From: Streptomyces iconiensis
GTDB taxonomy: Bacteria > Actinomycetota > Actinomycetes > Streptomycetales > Streptomycetaceae
Assembly (NCBI RefSeq): GCF_028657195.3
Contig: NZ_JANCPR020000050.1
Location: 1-64,000, forward strand
DNA length: 64,000 nt
Reading direction: 5' to 3'
The first letter of the stretch is position 1. Every line of letters begins with the position of its first letter. Both the position numbers and the translations under genes were made by a program. This document shows, in pieces, positions 8,663 to 16,781 of this stretch. The notes beneath the pieces are model-generated. The model was given only the letters and a program-made list of their open reading frames with translations. It made no database searches and was not told the origin of the DNA.

Positions 8663-9607
8663 GTGTCCGCTGTCGCACCCGACGGTCGCAAGATGCTCCG
8701 CCTGGAGGTCCGCAACAGCCAGACCCCCATCGAGCGCAAGCCCGAGTGGATCAAGACCCGGGCGAAAATGGGCCCCGAGTACAACGCCCTGCAGAACCTG
8801 GTCAAGAGCGAAGGTCTGCACACGGTCTGCCAGGAGGCGGGCTGTCCGAACATCTTCGAGTGCTGGGAAGACCGCGAGGCGACCTTCCTGATCGGCGGCG
8901 AGCAGTGCACCCGCCGCTGCGACTTCTGCCTGATCGACACGGGCAAGCCCCAGCCCCTCGACCGCGACGAGCCCCGCCGTGTCGCCGAGTCCGTCCGCAC
9001 CATGGAACTGCGGTACGCGACCATCACCGGCGTCGCGCGCGACGACCTGGACGACGGCGGCGCCTGGCTCTACGCGGAGACGGTCCGCCAGATCCACGAG
9101 ATGGTGCCCGGCACCGGGGTCGAGCTGCTCATCCCCGACTTCAACGCCAAGCCCGAGGCGCTCGCCGAGGTCTTCTCCTCCCGCCCCGAGGTACTGGCCC
9201 ACAACATCGAGACGGTCCCGCGCATCTTCAAGCGCATCCGTCCGGGCTTCACCTACGAGCGCTCCCTTGAGGTCCTCACCCGCGCCCGCGAGGCCGGTCT
9301 CGTCGTCAAGTCCAACCTGATCCTCGGTCTCGGCGAGACCCGCGAGGAGATCAGCCAGGCCCTGCGCGACATGCACGAGGCGGGCGCCGAGCTGATGACG
9401 ATCACCCAGTACCTGCGCCCGACCTCCCGCCACCACCCGGTGGAGCGCTGGGTCAAGCCGCAGGAGTTCGTCGAGCTGAAGCAGGAGGCCGACGAGATCG
9501 GCTACGCCGGCACGATGTCGGGCCCGCTCGTCCGCTCCTCGTACCGCGCGGGCCGCCTCTACAAGCAGGCGATCGAGGCCCGCGAGGGCGCCACCACAGC
9601 CGCCTGA
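8663..9607 (+). CDS. lipA: Lipoyl synthase LipA (radical SAM)
   Basis: Inserts two sulfurs into octanoyl-lipoyl domains. 314 residues. It carries the LipA-specific auxiliary cluster cysteines (CQEAGCPNIFECWED) and the radical-SAM CxxxCxxC motif (CTRRCDFC). The C-terminal RSSYRAG motif supplies the auxiliary cluster Ser ligand. GTG 8663 is chosen because GGGAG lies just upstream and the known Streptomyces LipA starts with the same (M)SAVAPDGRKMLRLEV segment. It forms a lipoate operon with lipB. A strong hairpin follows the stop. Confidence 0.97.
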   Translation: MSAVAPDGRKMLRLEVRNSQTPIERKPEWIKTRAKMGPEYNALQNLVKSEGLHTVCQEAGCPNIFECWEDREATFLIGGEQCTRRCDFCLIDTGKPQPLDRDEPRRVAESVRTMELRYATITGVARDDLDDGGAWLYAETVRQIHEMVPGTGVELLIPDFNAKPEALAEVFSSRPEVLAHNIETVPRIFKRIRPGFTYERSLEVLTRAREAGLVVKSNLILGLGETREEISQALRDMHEAGAELMTITQYLRPTSRHHPVERWVKPQEFVELKQEADEIGYAGTMSGPLVRSSYRAGRLYKQAIEAREGATTAA

Positions 9608-9639
9608 GGACTGTGCGGCGCAAAAGGCATATGTGGCAC

Positions 9640-9672
9640 ATGCGGCGAAGCGGAGAGTGAGCTTCGCCGCAT
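9640..9672. terminator. Hairpin terminator after lipA
   Basis: Perfect 12-bp stem: ATGCGGCGAAGC at 9640-9651 pairs with GCTTCGCCGCAT at 9661-9672 across a 9-nt loop. It lies 33 bp past the lipA stop. Confidence 0.8.
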
Positions 9673-9773
9673 AGCCTTTCGCGGACTTTGACCCTCCGGT
9701 CACTCCCTGGTAACACCGATCCGTGACCCTGAAATCACGCACCGCTCACGGCTTACCGACGGAGGAGATCACC

Positions 9774-9962
9774 GTGCGGCCCACTCTCCGCGCCCTCGCA
9801 GGACTGGAACACCTCCTGCTCGGCAACGGCCACCGCACCGCACGCCGCAACGCGTGGACGGCGGTCCTCGAAGACCGCAGCCGGGCCCGCGCCCGCACCG
9901 AAGCCGAACACGTCCTGACCACGATGACCCCACTCCCCGAATCACGCCCCTCAGGCGCCTGA
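9774..9962 (+). CDS. Small conserved-position hypothetical protein
   Basis: 62 residues (starting (M)RPTLRALAGLEHLL). GTG 9774 is preceded by GGAGGAG with 6-bp spacing, an excellent ribosome binding site that decides this start over TTG 9723. The product is basic and Ala/Arg-rich with no recognised domain, signal peptide or membrane segment. A small gene sits at this place between lipA and the DUF4191 gene in Streptomyces core genomes, which supports its being real. Function unknown. Confidence 0.6.
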   Translation: MRPTLRALAGLEHLLLGNGHRTARRNAWTAVLEDRSRARARTEAEHVLTTMTPLPESRPSGA

Positions 9963-10174
9963 CTCTCACCGGCGCCTGACTCCCCTGGGCGGGGGGCGCC
10001 TCTCGGGAGCGAGGGGGAGCCGCGAGGCTCCCGGTCCGCGAGGTACGTACGGGGGCACGGCGTACCCGGCGCCGGAGGACAGGGGACGGCACCCCACCAG
10101 GGCCCGGGCAACCGTGCGACAGCGACCCCCGGCCCGGGCGCCAAGCGCCGCTGGCGCACCGTAAACTTCCTCCC

Positions 10175-10864
10175 ATGGCGAGGAAGGACAACACCGAGAA
10201 CCCTGGGCGGCTCAAGCAGATCGCTCAGACGTACAAGATGACCCGGCGCGTAGACCGGAAGATCGGTTGGATCCTGGCCGGCGTGGGGCTTGTCACCTTC
10301 GGTGTACTCCTCGCGATCGGCTATCTGATCGGCCACCCCGTCTACGTCGGCATCCTTGGCGTACTGCTGGCAGTGCTCGCGTGCGCGATCGTCTTCGGAC
10401 GCCGCGCGGAACGGGCCGCCTTCGGGCAGATGGAGGGGCAGCCGGGTGCGGCAGCCGCCGTGCTGGAGAACTTCAAGCGCGGCTGGCACTTCACCCCGGC
10501 CGTGGCCATGAACCGTAACCAGGACGTCGTGCACCGCGCCGTCGGCAAGGCGGGCATCGTCCTGGTGGCGGAGGGCAACCCGAACCGGCTGCGCAGCCTG
10601 CTGGCGTCCGAGAAGAAGAAGATGTCACGCATCGTCGGCGACGTACCGGTCTACGACATGATCGTCGGCAACGACGAGGGACAGGTGCCGCTCAAGAAGC
10701 TCCGCACGAAGATGCTGAAGCTGCCCCGCGTGCTCCAGGGCCCGCAGGTCACACAGATCAACGACCGTCTCCGCGCGCTCGGCGACCTCATGAGCAACAT
10801 GCCGGTACCCAAGGGCCCGATGCCCAAGGGCATGAAGCTCCCGAAGGGCCCGAACGGCCGCTGA
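10175..10864 (+). CDS. DUF4191 family membrane protein
   Basis: 229 residues. It has a short basic N-terminus (MARKDNTENPGRLKQIAQTY), two transmembrane segments at about residues 30-75, then a cytoplasmic region with KRGWHFTPAVAMNRNQDVVH and EKKKMSRIVGDVPVYDMIVG. This is the DUF4191 family, found between lipA and glnA in actinomycetes. The tail has Pro/Met/Lys repeats (PVPKGPMPKGMKLPKG). The molecular role is not known. A very strong bidirectional hairpin separates it from the convergent RDD gene. Confidence 0.88.
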   Translation: MARKDNTENPGRLKQIAQTYKMTRRVDRKIGWILAGVGLVTFGVLLAIGYLIGHPVYVGILGVLLAVLACAIVFGRRAERAAFGQMEGQPGAAAAVLENFKRGWHFTPAVAMNRNQDVVHRAVGKAGIVLVAEGNPNRLRSLLASEKKKMSRIVGDVPVYDMIVGNDEGQVPLKKLRTKMLKLPRVLQGPQVTQINDRLRALGDLMSNMPVPKGPMPKGMKLPKGPNGR

Positions 10865-10905
10865 CCACAGACGGGGCCGCTGACCACAGACGGTGGGGCT
10901 GACCG

Positions 10906-10956
10906 CAGACGGGTGGGCGCGGGCTACGACATATGTAGCCCGCGCCCACCCGTCTG
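10906..10956. terminator. Perfect 22-bp inverted repeat, bidirectional terminator
   Basis: Bases 10906-10927 are exactly complementary to 10935-10956, with a 7-nt loop (GACATAT). It sits between the convergent DUF4191 and RDD genes, so it very likely terminates both transcripts. This is the longest perfect stem I found in the window. Confidence 0.88.
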
Positions 10957-10991
10957 TGTACCGAACAGGCCCGTCTGCGTACCGGACAGGC

Positions 10992-11465
10992 TCAGACCCG
11001 CACCTGAACGGCGCCGGAGAGCTGATCGTGCAGCCCCCGGTTGTCGCGGTCCCAGATGAGCGCCGGAACGGCGAGCCCGAGCAGCACCGTGCGGACCAGC
11101 ACGCGCCATAGCGGCAGCCTGCCGAGGTTGTTGAGGGAGACGACGCGCAGCCCGAGCAGCCGCTTGCCGGGAGTGGAGCCGACCGTTCCGACGGTCAGCA
11201 GGCTCACCACGAGGAAGACGACGAGCGCCCAGTTGCTGGTGGTGTGCAACTCGCGGCCCGACAGCAGCCCGAAGGCGATGACGGACGAGTACGCCCAGTC
11301 GATGAAGAGCGCCCCGAGGCGGCGCCCGGGTGAGGCGAGGGACCCGGGACCCTCCTCGGGGAGACCGAGCCGCTTGCCGCGGTAGCCGACGTCGGCAATG
11401 CCCATGTCCTCGGCGGCGGCGCGAGGGCCGGAGAGCCACGATCCGATTACTTCCCTGTTGTCCAC
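10992..11465 (-). CDS. RDD family membrane protein
   Basis: 157 residues. The RDD domain has Arg (PGRRLGALFIDWAYS), the hydrophobic pair of helices at about residues 50-95, and the Asp motif near the C-terminus (WDRDNRGLHDQLSGAVQV). RDD proteins are small integral membrane proteins, some implicated in ion or solute transport; the role here is unknown. It starts at GTG 11465 and is divergent from glnA. Its position next to glnA is conserved in Streptomyces. Confidence 0.88.
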   Translation of the reverse strand: MDNREVIGSWLSGPRAAAEDMGIADVGYRGKRLGLPEEGPGSLASPGRRLGALFIDWAYSSVIAFGLLSGRELHTTSNWALVVFLVVSLLTVGTVGSTPGKRLLGLRVVSLNNLGRLPLWRVLVRTVLLGLAVPALIWDRDNRGLHDQLSGAVQVRV

Positions 11466-11655
11466 CCGTCAACGGTATCGAACGGTAAGGCGCCAGAGGA
11501 TCGGGGTGCCCGCCGCTCGCCCCGGCGTCCAGCCGCACCGGCATCCAGTTTCAGCCGCAAGTGCAACCAGCACAGACCATCCAGCACACGCCACCCAGCG
11601 CCGCCCGAGCCCGCCGCACTGCCGTGGGCCGAGGCCGACCGCTCGGCCTCGCTGG

Positions 11656-11693
11656 TTAACTTCGGCGAAACAATTGGGTCACGCTGGAGAAAT
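11656..11693 (+). promoter_or_regulatory. GlnR operator upstream of glnA
   Basis: Four 5-mers spaced by exactly 6 bp fit the GlnR pattern gTnAC-n6-GaAAC repeated twice. They are TTAAC (11656-11660), GAAAC (11667-11671), GTCAC (11678-11682) and GAAAT (11689-11693). The array ends 95 bp before the glnA start, where a promoter-proximal activator/repressor site is expected. It implies nitrogen-dependent control of glnA by the OmpR-type regulator GlnR, which is not encoded in this window. Confidence 0.82.
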
Positions 11694-11788
11694 GGCCCCT
11701 GCCTATGGTCGGTCTGCAGGCACGCCACCGCTCTGGCCCGTGCCCCGGAGCAACCCCGTCCCGACGCGGCGGGACTAGGAGGAGTTGG

Positions 11789-13204
11789 ATGTTCCAGAAC
11801 GCCGACGAGGTCAAGAAGTACATCGCGGACAACGACGTCAAGTTCATCGACGTCCGCTTCTGCGACCTGCCGGGCGTGATGCAGCACTTCGCTGTTCCGG
11901 CATCCTCCTTCGACCCGGCCGAGAGCCTGATGTTCGACGGTTCGTCGATCCGCGGTTTCCAGGCGATCCACGAGTCCGACATGGCGCTGGTGCCCGACCT
12001 GAGCACCGCCCGTCTGGACCCCTTCCGCGAGGAGAAGCACCTCAACATCAACTTCTTCATCCACGACCCGATCACCGGCGAGCAGTACAGCCGTGACCCG
12101 CGGAACGTGGCGAAGAAGGCCGAGGCGTACCTCGCTTCCTCCGGCATCGCGGACACCGCCTTCTTCGGCCCCGAGGCCGAGTTCTACGTTTTCGACAGCG
12201 CCCGCTTCGAGACCAAGGCGAACGGCGCGTTCTACGAGATCGACTCCGAGGCCGGCGCCTGGAACACCGGCGCCCTGGAGGACGGCGGCAACCGCGGCTA
12301 CAAGGTCCGCTACAAGGGCGGCTACTTCCCCGCCCCGCCGGTCGACCACTTCGCCGACCTCCGCGCCGAGATGTCCCTGGAACTGGGCCGCGCCGGACTT
12401 CAGGTCGAACGCCAGCACCACGAGGTCGGCACCGCGGGCCAGGCGGAGATCAACTACAAGTTCAACACGCTGCTGGCCGCCGCCGACGACCTGATGCTCT
12501 TCAAGTACATCGTGAAGAACACGGCCTGGCGCAACGGCAAGACCGCCACATTCATGCCCAAGCCGATCTTCGGCGACAACGGCTCCGGCATGCACGTACA
12601 CCAGTCCCTGTGGACCGGCGGCGAGCCCCTCTTCTACGACGAGCAGGGCTACGCGGGCCTCTCGGACACCGCTCGCTACTACATCGGCGGCATCCTGCGC
12701 CACGCCCCGTCCCTGCTGGCCTTCACCAACCCCACGGTGAACTCGTACCACCGCCTGGTCCCCGGCTTCGAGGCCCCGGTCAACCTGGTCTACTCCCAGC
12801 GCAACCGTTCCGCCGCGATGCGCATCCCGATCACGGGCGCCAACCCGAAGGCGAAGCGCGTCGAGTTCCGCGCCCCTGACCCCTCCTCGAACCCGTACCT
12901 CGCCTTCTCCGCCCTCCTCCTGGCCGGCCTCGACGGCGTCAAGAACAAGATCGAACCCGCCGAGCCCATCGACAAGGACCTCTACGAACTCGCCCCCGAA
13001 GAGCACGCGAGCGTCCCCCAGGTCCCCACGTCCCTCCCGGCCGTCCTCGAAGCCCTGGAGTCCGACAACGAGTACCTCCAGGCCGGCGGCGTCTTCACCT
13101 CCGACCTGATCGAAACCTGGATCGACTACAAGCGCACCCAGGAAATCGCCCCGATGCAACTGCGGCCTCACCCGCATGAGTTCGAGATGTACTTCGACAT
13201 TTAA
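11789..13204 (+). CDS. glnA: Glutamine synthetase type I (GSI-beta)
   Basis: ATP-dependent ligation of ammonium to glutamate; the central nitrogen-assimilation enzyme, a cytosolic dodecamer. 471 residues, normal for GSI. Motifs: FDGSSIRGFQAIHESDM (N-terminal beta-Grasp), FGPEAEFYVFD, QHHEVGTAGQAEINYKF, FGDNGSGMHVHQSLW, and the catalytic flap region FEAPVNLVYSQRNRSAAMRI. Tyr near residue 399 in DKDLYELAPEE matches the adenylylation site of the beta subclass, so GlnE-type control is expected. ATG 11789 has AGGAGGAG upstream. A GlnR operator precedes it and two hairpins follow. Confidence 0.98.
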   Translation: MFQNADEVKKYIADNDVKFIDVRFCDLPGVMQHFAVPASSFDPAESLMFDGSSIRGFQAIHESDMALVPDLSTARLDPFREEKHLNINFFIHDPITGEQYSRDPRNVAKKAEAYLASSGIADTAFFGPEAEFYVFDSARFETKANGAFYEIDSEAGAWNTGALEDGGNRGYKVRYKGGYFPAPPVDHFADLRAEMSLELGRAGLQVERQHHEVGTAGQAEINYKFNTLLAAADDLMLFKYIVKNTAWRNGKTATFMPKPIFGDNGSGMHVHQSLWTGGEPLFYDEQGYAGLSDTARYYIGGILRHAPSLLAFTNPTVNSYHRLVPGFEAPVNLVYSQRNRSAAMRIPITGANPKAKRVEFRAPDPSSNPYLAFSALLLAGLDGVKNKIEPAEPIDKDLYELAPEEHASVPQVPTSLPAVLEALESDNEYLQAGGVFTSDLIETWIDYKRTQEIAPMQLRPHPHEFEMYFDI

Positions 13205-13214
13205 AGGACCGTAC

Positions 13215-13238
13215 GTCGGAGCAGGGCGCTGCTCCGAC
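13215..13238. terminator. First hairpin after glnA
   Basis: GTCGGAGCA (13215-13223) pairs with TGCTCCGAC (13230-13238) across a 6-nt loop, 11 bp after the glnA stop. Confidence 0.72.
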
Positions 13239-13255
13239 TGGTGCGTACATGGCCG

Positions 13256-13290
13256 TGGGCCGCACTTCCCCGGAAGGGAAGGGCGGCCCA
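13256..13290. terminator. Second hairpin after glnA
   Basis: TGGGCCGC (13256-13263) pairs with GCGGCCCA (13283-13290), and an inner CTTCCC/GGGAAG pair extends the structure. With the first hairpin it makes a tandem terminator. Confidence 0.6.
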
Positions 13291-13352
13291 TAGTCGTTGC
13301 GGTGGTGTGTCGTAGGCACAGGCCCTGCGAGGTCAGTCAGAGGGACCGAAGA

Positions 13353-13493
13353 GTGCTCACACCTGTTCAGTTGGGCCCGGCCGAGAGCCGACTGCGCGAC
13401 GCCGTTCAAGTGTGCAGGGAGCTCGACCTATGCGTTAGCGACGATGCCCTCGACGATCCGGCAGGAGACCAAAGTTGGGGGCAAGAGGGGTAG
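13353..13493 (+). other. Possible small ORF downstream of glnA
   Basis: A 46-codon frame starts at GTG 13353, with AGAGGGA 7 bp upstream, and ends at TAG 13491-13493. It reads (M)LTPVQLGPAESRLRDAVQV and so on, acidic and with no recognised domain. Codon use is less GC-biased than the core genes, as elsewhere in 13.3-15.9 kb. It could be a small accessory gene, the tail of a decayed one, or nothing. The rest of the glnA-to-13778 gap shows no supportable gene. Confidence 0.25.
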
Positions 13494-13777
13494 GCCCGAG
13501 GAGAAGTGCTTGCTGCTCTGGCAGTGGCGAGCGGCAACAGTCGGCTGATGTGCCGTACTGGACCTGGGGCAGCAACGGACATTCACTCCACAAGGTTTGG
13601 GGCTGTGGGGCGCATGGGCCTCTTCCTTGAGCGGCTGGCTGGTGGCCACCACGGTGGTCCCTGGAGGGATACCCGAGCGCTGGACCCACCTCTGACGCCC
13701 TATCATCGAGCTATCCGCAACGGCAGCGGTCAACCGAGCGGCGGGTGTCAGTCACAGTCAAGGCGTGGAGCGCCGTG

Positions 13778-14101
13778 TCAGGTGCGCCCCTCACGTAGGT
13801 GACGCGAGGCGGTCAGGCAGGAGGCGAGCCAGGTTGCTTCTTCGCGGTTGATGATTAGCCCTGCGGCGGTGATCATGCCCTTTAGTTCGCCGTCGGCCCG
13901 TATCGAACGGTCGCCGACCCGGTACAGTTCCCAATCCACGTCGCTGTGCCAGAGTCGGGCAGTCTTTTGGCCTCGGCGCTGAGCGAAGACCATTTCTTCG
14001 CCGTGTTCGTTCATGAAGTAGCCGACATAGTCCTTGTCGGTGATCTCGCCGCCGCACAGGCTGGCGAGGAACGGCTCGATCGCGTGCGGTGTGTCGTTCA
14101 C
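13778..14101 (-). CDS. Unknown small protein coupled to Shedu-like gene
   Basis: 107 residues, starting at GTG 14101. The start codon overlaps the TGA of the upstream Shedu-like gene by 4 bp (GTGA), so the two are translationally coupled. The product is soluble and mixed alpha/beta in appearance, with no signal or membrane segment. Recognisable stretches include GGEITDKDYVGYFMNEHGEE and DVDWELYRVGDRSIRADGEL; I know no family for it. The tight coupling suggests an accessory, regulatory or immunity partner of the nuclease, but that is inference. Function unknown. Confidence 0.68.
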   Translation of the reverse strand: MNDTPHAIEPFLASLCGGEITDKDYVGYFMNEHGEEMVFAQRRGQKTARLWHSDVDWELYRVGDRSIRADGELKGMITAAGLIINREEATWLASCLTASRHLREGRT

Positions 14102-15309
14102 GCGGTGGTCTCCTCGTCACTGTTGGGTTCCTGCCGTGCCGACGAGAGGGCCAGCATGCGGCCTGCGGAATCCAGCAGGGTCTCGTACGTGATGACTTCT
14201 ATTCGGGCCGTGTGTGTGTTGTACGTCCGCAGGGTCTCCGCGACCTCTTTGGGCGTGATGCCGCCGGCCACGTACCGCGGATGACCGATCACGACCGTTG
14301 CAGAGGCCCGGCGGGTTTCGACGCCGTGGGCGTTCAGGATGCTCCGGCGGTTCTCGTCCATGGTCCTGAGATAGTTCTGTGCCTGGGAAACCGCGTGGTG
14401 TGCTGCGGCACCCAGCATGAGATGGCCGTCGAGCCGGATGACCAGGTTCTTGATGTTGGCGCGTTTGAGTTCCACCACGTGCAGCGAACCGTCGCCGCGC
14501 AACAGGGGAATGTCGAGGATGGTATCCGGGGTGTACTGACGGCGGGCCAACTCGGACACGTACACTCCGCCGAAGATCCATTCCTGATTCTTGAGGCAGG
14601 CGTGGAGCGCGCTCTCGGAGCTGTCCGGGTCGTCCACCGCGGCATCTAGGGCCGCGAGTCCGGCTTGTCTGGCCCGTAGTTCGAGCAACTGGGCCAGCAG
14701 CCCGGCGTCCACGTCGGCCAGGACGTCGTTCATCATCCGCGCTACTTCGGCGGAAGCGGGTCGGGGTAGATTGCGGAGAACTATTTCCATGTGCCCGTAC
14801 CGCTGGAGTCGTCTCGCCTCCCGCGCGGAAAGTTGGATTCCTCCTTCGCCCTTACCGAGGCTCAGGTAGTCGGTGGAACGGGCGATGCCGCGGAACAGGT
14901 CACGAGCGTCGGCGGTGGTCGCACCCGGGTTCTCCTGGCACAGGACATCCAGAGCCGCGACCGCACGATCGGCCCCCATAGCAATCGTTCGCCGCATGCT
15001 TTCTTCGCTGCGCTGCCGTGCCTTTTCGTCGTAGTAGTGCTCCAGGATCTCCAGATACAGGTCGCCTCCGGCGTAGGAGGCGAAGTGCTGGAAGCGCCGG
15101 GTGATGTCGAAGTCACCGTGAAGAATGGACTCTTGTGCCACGTCCTCCAGCGAGTTGACCAACGGCCTGCCTTTGCCGTAATCCCCGCCCAGACCGCCCA
15201 TGAGATGCAGCACCGCGTCGATGCGCTCCCGTACCCCTGCGTGCTCGGTGAGCTCGCGGGCTTCACTGACCATGCGCCACAGCGTGGAGCTGGAACGAAA
15301 GTTCGTCAT
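14098..15309 (-). CDS. Shedu-like anti-phage nuclease (SduA C-terminal/DUF4263 domain)
   Basis: 403 residues. The C-terminal ~190 residues match the Shedu SduA (DUF4263) PD-(D/E)xK nuclease fold. Visible are CLKNQEWIFGGVYVSE, the catalytic pair Asp in DTILDIPLL and Glu-x-Lys in LHVVELKRANIKN, the trailing SQAQNYLRTMDENRR, then VVIGHPRYV and the IEVITYETLLDSAGRML end. The N-terminal ~200 residues are helical and variable, as expected in Shedu proteins, where they are thought to sense or regulate. Shedu is a single-gene defence system. I chose ATG 15309 with AAGG 8 bp upstream; TTG/ATG starts further up are possible. It sits in a lower-GC accessory patch right after glnA. Confidence 0.8.
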   Translation of the reverse strand: MTNFRSSSTLWRMVSEARELTEHAGVRERIDAVLHLMGGLGGDYGKGRPLVNSLEDVAQESILHGDFDITRRFQHFASYAGGDLYLEILEHYYDEKARQRSEESMRRTIAMGADRAVAALDVLCQENPGATTADARDLFRGIARSTDYLSLGKGEGGIQLSAREARRLQRYGHMEIVLRNLPRPASAEVARMMNDVLADVDAGLLAQLLELRARQAGLAALDAAVDDPDSSESALHACLKNQEWIFGGVYVSELARRQYTPDTILDIPLLRGDGSLHVVELKRANIKNLVIRLDGHLMLGAAAHHAVSQAQNYLRTMDENRRSILNAHGVETRRASATVVIGHPRYVAGGITPKEVAETLRTYNTHTARIEVITYETLLDSAGRMLALSSARQEPNSDEETTA

Positions 15310-15360
15310 ACGAGGAACCTTAGAACTGGGCACTGACAAACCGAACTTGGCGGCATCCGA

Positions 15361-15915
15361 GTGCATCCGATCTGCTTGCCCCCTTGTGGGCCTGGCGTCG
15401 GTGTGTCACACGCGTTAAGCGAGCAGGGCATCTCGGTGAGGGGGTACTCGGGAAATAATGAGCTTCTCCCTTCGTCCTCGACTTGGGCCGTTGAGCGTTT
15501 CGGACGTCAGGCAAGCGCACTCCCCCTTGCGATACCGCTGCAGCTGGCGCGGGCCCACGCGCGAGCCCACGCCGTGCACCTCACTGCGGAGCTGAAGAGG
15601 GGAGGCCCCTACGGCGTCACCCTGGCGGAGCGCGTGCGTGTGAACTTCGCAGAGTAGGCGCGAGAGTTGGGTGAGCCGGTGCGCGAGTACGTCGATACGG
15701 ATAACGCGGTGATCAACGAACACCTTCTCTTCCCGTACAAGTACGCGGCCCCGACCGCTCGTCCAGGCTCGTCTTCCTGCCAACGCCTCACCGACGAAGA
15801 GGCGGCTGTCCTGTTCCACGCGCGTGGGCCGGGACACCAGGAAGGGCTGTTCGAGCTCGACGACGACCTGGCGACAGAGGAGTACCACCATCTCCGGGAA
15901 GGTTCGAGGAACTAG
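15361..15915 (+). pseudogene. Interrupted frame of unknown identity (in-frame TAG)
   Basis: From about 15540 to 15915 one frame shows Streptomyces-like third-position GC and protein-like composition (LKRGGPYGVTLAERVRVNF, LGEPVREYVDTDNAVINEHL, RLTDEEAAVLFHARGPGHQE). A TAG at 15655-15657 splits it into a 5' part and a 3' part in the same frame. The region before 15540 looks non-coding. I read it as a decayed gene of unknown family; a sequencing error at the TAG would be the alternative. Confidence 0.4.
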
Positions 15916-15939
15916 GAGCGTCCACGAAGCTAGGGTGCG

Positions 15940-16245
15940 TGTTCTTCACCGTGGATTTGGCCCGGCTCCTTGACGGGCTGGAGGGCGCTGGTCTCGTTGT
16001 TGGCGGCCATCACCGAGACCGGGACCGTCTCTTCGACCAGCGCGGCGCCGAGCGCGTTGGGGACGAGTAGCCCGTTGATGGCGACGGGCAGCCGGCGAAG
16101 ACGATCTCGCCGGAGCGGGCGCCGCCGACAAGGCGGCGACTCGGGCCCGTGTCTCGACGAGCGCGCGACGGGCACCTGGCTGTAGGAGTGACTGCTGGCG
16201 GGGTTGCCGAAGTGGTCGGTCAGGTAGGGCAGTATCCATATCGGT
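15940..16245 (-). pseudogene. Cysteine desulfurase fragment (IscS/DndA type), frameshifted and deleted
   Basis: On the minus strand, bases about 16230-16180 encode LPYLTDHFGNPASSHSYSQ, the hallmark N-terminal segment of IscS/NifS-type cysteine desulfurases. In a neighbouring frame GGARSGEIVFAG continues the family pattern. Further on, VSVMAANNETSALQPVKEPG (about 16020-15960) matches the 'ANNE-tG-lqPv' segment. The roughly 100 residues that should lie between, including the SGATE motif, are missing, and frames shift. This is a relic. It may be a leftover of a former mobile or defence module near the Shedu-like gene. Confidence 0.62.
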
Positions 16246-16781
16246 GGACAGTCCGGCCCGGTCATCCATCCCGCCCGAGCCGGGCTCGCCACCCCTGCAC
16301 CGGAAACGGCGGTACGGAGCATGACGTGCTGAGGTCGGCCGAAACGGTGAAGCGGGCCCGACGGTTCGTGTCCCGTATGCCCCGCCGGCGCTCGTTGTCG
16401 GGAGCGCGGTGGACGCACGAGGGATCGGCGTCCCACGCGTACCCACCGGCTGACGGCCTGTGGGAGCCGGTGACCCGGCCTCGGCGGTACTCCGTCGTCT
16501 GGACGGCCTGATGACAACTGCGATCAACATCGACGAGCCGAAGTCTGTCGCGTCCTTGCCGTTTCGCTGCGAGAGGCCCGGAGGGCCACCGCTCCCCGGG
16601 TCGCCCGCAGGCCGTCGGCCGTGTTCTTCCGCTCTCGGAAGGCGCGGCCGGCGGCCTTTTGCGTGCTGGCGTGCGGGCGTTGCGGCCTGCAGGGGGCTCC
16701 GGACGTCCACGTCCACGGCCACAGCCAGGCGCCGGTGCGTAGGTGTCGGGCCGCGCCGCCGGGGCCCGACCGCGGGGCCCG
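16246..16781. other. Gap with no supportable gene
   Basis: Between the desulfurase relic and the polyprenyl synthetase gene there are open frames on both strands, but none has recognisable protein content or a good start. It is probably decayed sequence. Confidence 0.4.
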
